This document shows positions 1-7,900 of a DNA stretch of 64,000 bases, one piece after another. The DNA lies in assembly GCF_000720765.1 (NCBI RefSeq), contig NZ_JODC01000007.1:372001-436000 (forward strand), read 5' to 3'. Both the position numbers and the translations under genes were made by a program. The stretch's first letter is position 1. The number at the start of each line of letters is the position of its first letter. The notes beneath the pieces are model-generated. The model made no database searches and was not told the origin of the DNA. It was given only the letters and a program-made list of their open reading frames with translations. This DNA comes from Streptomyces sp. NRRL S-646 (lineage in GTDB: Bacteria > Actinomycetota > Actinomycetes > Streptomycetales > Streptomycetaceae).

Positions 1-3000
1 GTCGGTGTGGACGCTCGGCAGGACGTCCGGCTCGACAACATGGGTGCTGGGCATGGCGCCCGGCTCGACGGCCGGGGCGCTCGGCACGGACTCCGGCCTG
101 CCGGTGGGCACCTCGGGCAGACCGTCCAGCCCTTCGGTGTCGATGCTCGGCGAAGCGTCCGGCTCGACAGCATGCGCGCTCGGCAGCGCGTCCGGCTCGA
201 CAACATGAGTGCTCGGCCTGCCGGTGGGCACATCGGGCAGCCCGTCCAGCACGTCGGTGGGGGCGGTCCGCAGGGGCTCGGGCGTGGTCGTGGGGGTGCT
301 GGGCAGGTCGTCGAGCTCGTCGAGAGTGAACGGGACATGCTCGTCCGGCTCCTGGTGCAGGGTCTGGTGGTCCTGCTCGGACTGCCTGGAGATGCCTTCC
401 TGGACCAGTCGGTCCAGCCGGCTCCCGGAGCCCGTACCACCGGACTCCGTTCCGCCGCCGCGGCCGGACCCGGCACCGGGGCGGTCCGAGCCCGGTGCCA
501 GGTGGTCGATCTGCTGCTGGAGTTCGTGGCGCAGCGCGGCGGTGTTCTCGTCGGGGGTGCGCGTCGTGGCCAGGCGCTGTTCCGCCTGGTCCAGGTGCTG
601 CTGGGCCTCCCGTACGGCCTCCTCCGGCGCGCCGGACCGGCGCTCCTGGGTGAGCTGGTCGCGCAAGCGGGCGACTTCCTGCTCGTGGACACGGACCTGC
701 GCCACCCGCTGCTGCTCGGCGTCCTGGCGCTGCTGCTCCCGCTCGCCGAGATAGTCGTTGAGGTGCTGTTCGGCGGTACGCGCCTCCTGCGGGCTGTCCG
801 CCGCCTCCATCCGGCGTATCAGCTCGGCCTCGCGCGTGTCCTGATGCGAGCCGTCGCCGCGCAGCGCCTCGAACCGCCGCATGAGATCCGCGTGGGCCGC
901 CGCGGCAGCCGACCCCGCACTGCTGCCGCCCTGCTGGCGCAGCCGTTCCTCCAACTGCCGCGTCTGCTCTTCGATCCGGCGGTCCGTGAACTGCTTGAGC
1001 TCCTGCTGTGCCTGACGCGCTTCCTCCGGCGTCCGGGCCTGCTCCACCTGCCGTACAAGGTCCGCGCGGTGGGCGTCCGCCTCGGGCGCGCCGCCCGGGT
1101 TCAGCACCGTACGCAGCTCGGCCATCCGACGCTCCACCGGCGTCCAGTTGTTGAACCCCGCCTGCGCGTCGAGCGCCTGCCCCCGCTCCTGTGGCGTCGT
1201 CGCGGCCTCGACCCGATGCTGCAGCACTTCCTGCTGGTGCACGCCCAGCTCATGGGTGATCCGGGATCGCTCCTGCGGGCTCGTCGCGGCGTCGAGCTGC
1301 TGACGCAGTTCGGCCTGGCGCGGATCCTGCGGCGTACCGCCGTTCAGACGGTCGATGCGCCGCAGCAGGTCCTCGTCCGCTGCATGCGTCCGGGCGTCCT
1401 CCTGCGTGTGCAGGCGCTCGGTGAGCGTCTGCTGCTGCTCCTGGATCTGACGGTCCGTGTACTCCTTGAGCTCCTGGTGCGCCTGACGCGCCTCCTCCGG
1501 CGTCCGGGCCTGCTCCACCTTCTGCACCAGCTGCTCACGCTGCGAGTCGTCGACGGGCAGCAGCCCCTCGCGCAGGGTGTTGAGCTGCCGCTCCTGCGGC
1601 GCCGACTGGTTGTGCGCGACCAGGTCACGAAGCGCCTGCTCGTGCTCCTGCGGCGTGTTCGCCTCCAGGACCCGCTGCAGCAGCTCCTGCCCGCGCGTGT
1701 CAGGCAACGCCCGTTCGCGCAGCGCATCCAGCCGTTGCTCCAGCCTGGTCTCGGCGCTGCCCCGGCGCACGTCGTCCAACCGCTGCTGCAGATAACGCTG
1801 ATCCTGGAACTCCCGCAGCCCCTCACGGGCCCGCGCCGCCTCCTCCGCCGACCCCGCCGAATCCTCCAGCGCGACCGTCCGGCGCCGCATGATGTCGGAC
1901 GCGGGGTCGGACTGAGCCAGCCCGTCCAGACGCTGCTGCATCTGCTGATGCCACTCCAGGTCCCTCTGCAGCGCCTCCCGCACCGTCGGGTCGCTGACGG
2001 CGGCGATCTCCCGGCGAATGTGTTCCGCAGCCGGGTCGAAGGACCGCGGACCGTTCTCGGAGACCACCTCGACCGGGAGGTGGCGCTCGACGAAGTCGGT
2101 GTACTCCTTCAGCGCGCTGTCCAGCAGGACCGGCTTACCCGTCCGCTGCGCCCGCTCCACGGCGTCCACCTGGGAACGCCAGGCGCGCTCCGCCACCCCC
2201 AGCTCACGCAGCCGGGAGAAGCCGCCCTCCACATGGGTACGGAAGTCCGTCATCCGCTGGTCGAGGATTCCGTGCTCGACCGTCGTACGGAATGTGTGCA
2301 GACGCCGGGCCGCCCCACCCCAGTCACCCGCCCCGGCCGCCTCGCGCACCGAGTCGGCCTGCCGTCGCCACTGCGTCTCGGGCAGCCCGGCCGTCCGCGC
2401 GATCGTGCTGAGCCCGTCGACACGGCTGCGCACCTGCTGCGGCAGCGGAGCCTGCCTCCCGGTCGGAGCGGAAGGAAGGTCCGTGACCAGCGCGCGCGGC
2501 GACGGGTCCGGCAACACGGACGCGTCGAACGGCTTCGGGGCGTCCGGCAGATCCAGGTGTTCCTCGTCGGGACGCTGCCCTGTCGCGTCCGGCGACCGGT
2601 CCTGCGAGGGGTTCTGCGACGGGTCCGGCGACAGTTCCGGCAACGCGGCTGCGTCGAACGGCTTCGGAACATCCGGCAGATCCAGCTGCTCCTCGTCCGG
2701 ACGCTGCCCGGTCCCGTGCTCCTCGGGCAGCTGCTCCGAAGCCTCTCCTGGCACCTGCCCCGAAGCCTCTTCGGGCACCGACACGGGGTGGTCGGGGGTG
2801 CCCGGTCCGAGCTCGCTCTCCAGGCTGTGCTTGAGCGCCTCCGAGAACGACTTGTCGACCGTGGGTACTTCGATGTGCTCCGGCGACTTCCCGCCGTGCA
2901 GGGTGTGGCCGTGGGCGATGGCCCCGCCCAGTGCTCCGGCCGCGGCGCCCAGCCCGAGATCCTGGCCGGCGTCGAAGATGAGATTGGACGCCTCCGCCGT

Positions 3001-3693
3001 GCCGAGACCGGACAGAGCGCCTTCGACGGCATTGCCGAGGAAGGACTTGGAGAACCCCGGGGCCAGGTGGCGCATGAGCTGCCCCATCCCGCCGCCGACG
3101 AGCCCACCGAGGGCCCCCATCTCCGCCGCGCTCTTGGTGGAGTTCCAGTCCCAGTGCTTACGGTCGCCCTTCAGGAACTGGAGGACCTGCACCGCGGCGT
3201 CCATGCCGACCTGCATCACGATCGACGTGATGACGGCGATGAACAGCTCGCGCAGGATCGTCTGGACCGCGAACCGGCCCATCGTGACCACGGCCGGAAC
3301 CGCCGCCGCGCCGAATCCCGTGGCCGTCAGATACGCGATTTCCGCGGCCATCCACGCCAGCTGCAGGATGATCATGTACTTCGCGTACTCGATCTCCAGC
3401 GCGATCTCCTGCGCCATCTGCCCGAGCTGCTCGGCCGACGTGGCCATCACGGGCAGCGTCGAGCTCAACTGGTTGACGAACTGCCCGAACTCTTCCGCCG
3501 GAGCCCCGGCCAGACTCTCGAACGTCGCGGCGGTCGCCGGATTGAGCTCACCGAGCAGCTGGTTCAGCTCCTGGGCCGTCGAATTCCACACCGCACCCAG
3601 TTCGGCGAGGTGATCCTCGTTCCCGGTCGGAAACTCCTGACCGACGGTAATCTTGGCGAAAGGCTGCAATTCCGGCGGAATTATTATGCTCAT
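1..3693 (-). CDS. Giant T7SS polymorphic-toxin-like protein, N-terminal part (C-terminus outside window)
   Basis: The gene starts at the ATG at 3693 (MSIIIPPELQP), preceded by an AGAAAGG ribosome site, and stays open to position 1, so 1231 codons are visible and the C-terminus is missing. Residues 1-110 form a WXG100-like helical domain. Hydrophobic segments follow at about 110-180, then a Gly/Ala-rich stretch (190-260) and an acidic linker with repeated QRPDEE.LDLPD. From about 380 to 1100 there are long Gln/Glu/Arg-rich helical repeats with recurring phrases such as RTPEEARQA.QELK and ATSPQER. The last visible part repeats THVVEPD/PTGRP. This architecture matches the N-termini of very large Streptomyces T7SS substrates that carry toxin domains at the far C-terminus; that toxin is an inference here. 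A WXG100 partner gene lies 38 nt upstream. The start uses rare codons (ATA ATA ATT). Confidence 0.75.
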   Translation of the reverse strand, partial: MSIIIPPELQPFAKITVGQEFPTGNEDHLAELGAVWNSTAQELNQLLGELNPATAATFESLAGAPAEEFGQFVNQLSSTLPVMATSAEQLGQMAQEIALEIEYAKYMIILQLAWMAAEIAYLTATGFGAAAVPAVVTMGRFAVQTILRELFIAVITSIVMQVGMDAAVQVLQFLKGDRKHWDWNSTKSAAEMGALGGLVGGGMGQLMRHLAPGFSKSFLGNAVEGALSGLGTAEASNLIFDAGQDLGLGAAAGALGGAIAHGHTLHGGKSPEHIEVPTVDKSFSEALKHSLESELGPGTPDHPVSVPEEASGQVPGEASEQLPEEHGTGQRPDEEQLDLPDVPKPFDAAALPELSPDPSQNPSQDRSPDATGQRPDEEHLDLPDAPKPFDASVLPDPSPRALVTDLPSAPTGRQAPLPQQVRSRVDGLSTIARTAGLPETQWRRQADSVREAAGAGDWGGAARRLHTFRTTVEHGILDQRMTDFRTHVEGGFSRLRELGVAERAWRSQVDAVERAQRTGKPVLLDSALKEYTDFVERHLPVEVVSENGPRSFDPAAEHIRREIAAVSDPTVREALQRDLEWHQQMQQRLDGLAQSDPASDIMRRRTVALEDSAGSAEEAARAREGLREFQDQRYLQQRLDDVRRGSAETRLEQRLDALRERALPDTRGQELLQRVLEANTPQEHEQALRDLVAHNQSAPQERQLNTLREGLLPVDDSQREQLVQKVEQARTPEEARQAHQELKEYTDRQIQEQQQTLTERLHTQEDARTHAADEDLLRRIDRLNGGTPQDPRQAELRQQLDAATSPQERSRITHELGVHQQEVLQHRVEAATTPQERGQALDAQAGFNNWTPVERRMAELRTVLNPGGAPEADAHRADLVRQVEQARTPEEARQAQQELKQFTDRRIEEQTRQLEERLRQQGGSSAGSAAAAAHADLMRRFEALRGDGSHQDTREAELIRRMEAADSPQEARTAEQHLNDYLGEREQQRQDAEQQRVAQVRVHEQEVARLRDQLTQERRSGAPEEAVREAQQHLDQAEQRLATTRTPDENTAALRHELQQQIDHLAPGSDRPGAGSGRGGGTESGGTGSGSRLDRLVQEGISRQSEQDHQTLHQEPDEHVPFTLDELDDLPSTPTTTPEPLRTAPTDVLDGLPDVPTGRPSTHVVEPDALPSAHAVEPDASPSIDTEGLDGLPEVPTGRPESVPSAPAVEPGAMPSTHVVEPDVLPSVHTD

Positions 3694-3731
3694 GAATTGC
3701 GGGCCTTTCTACCAGAAAACCACAAAAAAAG

Positions 3732-4130
3732 TCAGTGATGCGCAGGGCCGTGGCCGCGCGAACCACCGGACGGATTCGCGTTCCCGGCGGGATCCGCGTG
3801 CGTGTCGGTGCCGCGATCGAGGCCACGCGCCGTCGCCTTTGCCTGCTCCTCGGTCTGGTGGAATCCCTTCGCCATGGTCTCCAGACCGTCAGCCGTGCTG
3901 TCCAGCACGTCCACGATCCCCTTCAGCCCGTCGATCATCTGATCCCGGGGGGTGAGGTACTGCTGCGCAAAAGCTTTTCCCATCGGGTCGTCGCCCCAGC
4001 AGTCGCCGAGCTCGTTCATGCGAGACTCCAGTTGGCTGAGGACCTGCCTCATCTGGTCGGAAAAGGCCCGCACCTGAGGGGCGTTCTTCGCCAGACCGTC
4101 GGGATCCACAGCGAAGTAGTCGGAAGACAC
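3732..4130 (-). CDS. WXG100 family protein (132 aa)
   Basis: Small helical ESX-type protein. The hairpin turn carries CWGDDPMGKAF, a W-G variant of the WXG motif, followed by a Y/F position (AFAQQYL) and a second helix. The C-terminal tail is Gly/His-rich (ends in GHGPAHH). It starts at a GTG (4130) with an AGGAG ribosome site 7 nt upstream. WXG100 proteins usually pair with a partner or with the N-terminal WXG-like domain of a larger substrate for export through EccC. Its position directly before the giant toxin-like gene suggests it is that protein's partner or adaptor (inference). The motif supports the family; the partner is unproven. Confidence 0.85.
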   Translation of the reverse strand: MSSDYFAVDPDGLAKNAPQVRAFSDQMRQVLSQLESRMNELGDCWGDDPMGKAFAQQYLTPRDQMIDGLKGIVDVLDSTADGLETMAKGFHQTEEQAKATARGLDRGTDTHADPAGNANPSGGSRGHGPAHH

Positions 4131-4296
4131 TGCGATCTCCTGTCTCGTGTCGACTCAGCGGGGAGAAATCCCGGGATTCCAGGGTTTCTGGGACTCCGGG
4201 GCTCCGGGGCTCCGGGGCTCCGGGGCTCCGGGGCTCCGGGGCTCCAAGATCACGGGTTTCATGAATTCCACTCTTCAGGAATTCAATTCCTGGGTT
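4131..4296. repeat. Repeat-rich spacer: 6.5 x 8-bp tandem repeat plus GGGTTTC mini-hairpins
   Basis: The spacer between the YbaB-like gene and the WXG100 gene holds a tandem array of CTCCGGGG (six full copies, 4194-4241, plus CTCC to 4245). It is flanked by three copies of a short element centred on GGGTTTC: CCAGGGTTTCTGG (4179-4191), CACGGGTTTCATG (4251-4263) and CCTGGGTTTCAGG (4289-4301). The first and third are inverted repeats with 4-bp arms, and the third overlaps the upstream gene's stop codon. A near-perfect palindrome AGGAATTCAATTCCT lies at 4277-4291. No known function; it may be a post-transcriptional spacer or a slippage-prone array. Confidence 0.85.
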
Positions 4297-4761
4297 TCAG
4301 GCGAGCGGAGGCCGCGCGATCCGGGGACCGCCCGCGCCTCGGCCGGGACGGCCGTTGACGACGTACTCCTGGACCTCGTCCGCCATGGCCGGCGTCTCAG
4401 GCAGCAGTCCGCCCAGGTCGGCCTTGCCCTGCAGCAGATCGGTGGCGGAGATCCCCTCGGGAAGGTGGCCGGACAGCACCTCGGCCACTTCCGCCATGGC
4501 GGTGGTCCGGGCCTTCTGGATGGTCGAGACCAGCATCTGCGAGAGCTCCACAGGAGCCATGCGCTTGTAGGCGCCGGTGGGGAACTCGATCGCGGTCACC
4601 TCGCCCTGCGAGTTCACCGTGACCTTCAGCGCCTGCCGAGGCGCCGTCGCGCTCGCCTTGACCTCACGCATCCTGCGCTGCAGTTCGCCGATCTGCGCCC
4701 GCTCCCTGCGGTACGCGCCCAGCAGCTCTTCGATGTGCTGGTCGTAGGGACTACTTGGCAC
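4297..4761 (-). CDS. YbaB/EbfC-like protein of the ESX locus (154 aa)
   Basis: Start chosen at the GTG at 4761, because GGAGAGGAGC lies a few nt upstream; a longer in-frame start at 4857 lacks such a site. The N-terminal helix (DQHIEELLGAYRRERAQ) is followed by a beta-rich core typical of YbaB/EbfC proteins (LKVTVNSQGEVTAIEFP), then a helix (MLVSTIQKARTTAMAEV). YbaB-family proteins are nucleoid-associated dimers, and ESX loci often carry such members (EspL-like), whose role is thought to be stabilising or chaperoning substrates. Its place between two substrate genes fits a chaperone role here (inference). The Gly/Arg-rich tail looks disordered. Confidence 0.75.
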   Translation of the reverse strand: MPSSPYDQHIEELLGAYRRERAQIGELQRRMREVKASATAPRQALKVTVNSQGEVTAIEFPTGAYKRMAPVELSQMLVSTIQKARTTAMAEVAEVLSGHLPEGISATDLLQGKADLGGLLPETPAMADEVQEYVVNGRPGRGAGGPRIARPPLA

Positions 4762-4988
4762 GTTGCTCCTCTCCCACCTGTCGTCACGCGCCCCGTACTG
4801 TCGGGGACGCTGCCCGCGCCTTTCGCGCGGAGTTCGTGGAGACAGGAAACCCGGCACCCTCAGGCCGCGGAAACGGATCGGCCGACGGGTGACCCGACGG
4901 ACACCGACCTCTGCCCCAACGACCAGGTGCGGCGAAGACGGCGGGATGTCCCGGCGCGCTCCGCCGCACCTTTCGCGGCACTGGACGG

Positions 4989-7900
4989 TCAGCCGAGCAT
5001 GTCGGCCTCGTCGGGGACGGCGCCCCAGGAATCGGCGCGCTGCCTCAGCAGGTCGGCGATGCCGTGGCTGTTCTTCGCCTCCTCGCCGTCCTCCTCCGTC
5101 TCCTCCGCCTGCTCGTCCTCCTCCTCGTCATCGGGCACGTCCGCGGTGCTGAGCAGCATCCCGGCGTACGCCGTGACCGGCATCGGCGGCTGTTCGGCGG
5201 CTGGGGCCTGGGAGCGGTCGGGCCGCCAGGTGGCCAGGGCCGGAGCGGTGACAGGCTCGGCGGAGCTGCTGTCGGGGGCGGGGGTCTGCGGGAAGCCGAG
5301 CCCGGCGGCGAAGGCCGCGCCGTCCTCGTCGCTCCACCCCGGTTCCCGGGCAGCGGTGTCCTCGTCGTCCTGCTGGCGCTGCTGCTCGTCCTCGTCGGCG
5401 CCCATGCCCGCCTCGGGCGCGGCGCCGTCCTCGTCGCTCCACCCGTCGTCGTCGCTGAGGACGTACTTGGGCAGGAGCTCTTCCTCCTCCTCGTCCTCGG
5501 TACGACGCCCGCCGGGCGCCCACAGCATCGCGGGGTCGGAGGCCTCCCAGGCGCTGGTGTCCTCCACGGTCTCGGCACTGCGGACCATCGCGACACGGTC
5601 CTCGGCAAGCTCGTCCGACGCCGCGGACCCGGCACCGCGGAGAAGCGCCCCGCCGGCCGGAGCCCCCTGCGTCTCGCTCGGCAGGTCCTCGGCTCCGGGA
5701 TCGGCCCAGCCCTTCTCGGTGTCCCCCAGCAGCCCCGAGGAGTCCGAGCGCTCGTCACCGCCCTTGGAGGCCCCGCCGGGCATGCCGTACGGCGGCATCA
5801 TGCCCCCACCTGCCTGCGCAGCCGCTTCCTCTCCTGTCTGCGCTGCCGCTTCCTCGGATGCGGCAGCCGCACCGAGACCGGCCTCCTCGGCACCCTGCTG
5901 CGCGCCGGCGACCGTCTCACCCTCGGCGGGCACCGACGCCCCGGCGACACCCACGCGCGCGGCGGTGGGCAGCGGGCCCGGACGCACCGCGGAGGGCTCG
6001 TCCACGCCGTCCTCCTGGGTCGTCGCCGGCACCGGCGGTACTGCGGGCGGGGTCGGCTGAGCGGCCCCGGTCAGCGTGCCGGGCAGAGGAAACAGTGCGG
6101 GAACGGCCACCGCGTCGTCGTGCTCGTCCTTCTTCTTGGGCGCGGGCATGCCGGCACCCGTGGCGCCGGGAAGTGTCAGACCATCGACGTCGGAATGTGG
6201 CGACACGGTCGCACCGGTGGTCTGGTGCACCAGTCCGGGACCGCCCGCGGACGCCCCTCCGGACGGGGCAACCTCGCCGTCACCGGGTACGTCGCCGTGC
6301 GCATCCGCCCACGGCTCGACCCCGCGCGACACCAGTCCTGAGGCGTCCGAACGCTGCTCCTCCTTCGGCGCACCACCAGCACCGGGCGCCATGGGCATGA
6401 ACGGCATCCCTGCACTGGCCCCCTCCGGCACTGCCCCTGGGACGGGAGTCGCGCCCAACGACACACCGCCGGCGCCGGCGCCACGCACCCCACCACCACT
6501 GCCGTGACCCAGCGAGTCGGCCGGCGCAGGGGAAACAGGCGCGTGCGGCACCGATCCACTGGACACCGACAGGTGCCGCGCGGACACGGTGGGCGCCGAC
6601 GCACTCGGCACCGACACATGCGGCACAGATCCCGCGGGGAGCGACCCCTCGGGCAACGGCGCCATCGCCCCCGGCACAGACCCGGCGGGCAACGACCCGT
6701 CAGGCAGCGGCGCCACAGACCCGCTGGACACCGACTCGTGCGGCACAGCCCCGGCCGGTAGTGACCCATCAGGCACCGACACATGCGACACGGACCCGGG
6801 GGCCAACGACCCCTCGGGCAGCGGCGCCACCGACCCGCCCGGCACCCCGCCGGCGACCTGGCCCGGCATCACCAGCCCAGGCCCACCGGCGCCGGCACCC
6901 GCGGTCGGCGACAGCTCACCCTCAACGGGCGACACCGCACCCTTGCCCGACCACGGCTCAACACCGCGCCCCACCAGTCCGGACGCATCCGAACGCTGCT
7001 CCTCCTTCGGCCCACCCCCAGCACCCGGCGCCATCGGCAAAAACGGCATCCCCGCACCAGCACCCACACCGGCACCGGCACCGGCACCAGTCCCGTTCGG
7101 AACAGACCCCAGACCAGGAACCCCGCCCAACGACACACCACCAGCACCAGCCCCGCGCACCCCGGCACCGCCCGCACCACCATGACCCAACAAGTCAGAC
7201 GGCAACGGAGAAACCTGCGGCACAGATCCGGAGGGCAACGACACATGCGGCACGGACCCGGAGGGCAACGCACCCTCAGGCAGCGGCGCCACCGACCCCG
7301 GCACAGATCCAGCGGGCACCGACACTTCCGGCACCGAACCGGACGACAGGGCCCCGTCGGGCAACGGCGCCACTGACCCGCTCGGCACAGACCCGGCGAC
7401 CCGGCCCGGCATCACCAACCCAGGCCCGCCAGCGACGGCACCCCCGGTTTGCGACAACTCACCCTCCACGGGTGCCACCGCGCCCTTACCCGCCCACGGC
7501 TCAACACCACGCCCCACCAGTCCGGACGCATCGGACCGCAGCTCTTCCTTCGGCGCACCCCCAGCACCCGGCACCATCGGCATCCCCGCACCCATGCCAG
7601 CACCGGCACCGGCACCCGTCCCCTCCGGAACAGACCCCAGACGGGGAACCCCACCCAACGACACACCACCAGCACCAGCGCCGACACCGCGGCCCCCGAC
7701 ACCACCCACGCCACCATGCCCCAACAAGTCAGACGGAAACGGAGAAACCTGCGGCACAGGCCCAGAAGGCACCGACACACGCGGCACAGCTCCGGAGGGC
7801 AACGACCCACCCGGCAGCGACACGTGCGACACGGACCCAGCAGGCAGCGACCCCTCGGGCAACGGCACTACCGGCCCGCTCGACACCCCGCCGGCGACCT

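Noticed and set aside
7..3738. Very long plus-strand ORF (1243 codons) opposite the giant toxin-like gene
   Set aside because: It is an antisense shadow caused by high GC in the third codon position. The minus-strand frame has a WXG-like head, a ribosome site and sensible helical repeats; the plus-strand product is Arg/Leu-rich nonsense.
4194..4245. Tandem repeat considered as CRISPR or plasmid iteron
   Set aside because: The unit is only 8 bp with no spacers, no cas or rep genes are near, and it lies between two co-oriented ESX genes.
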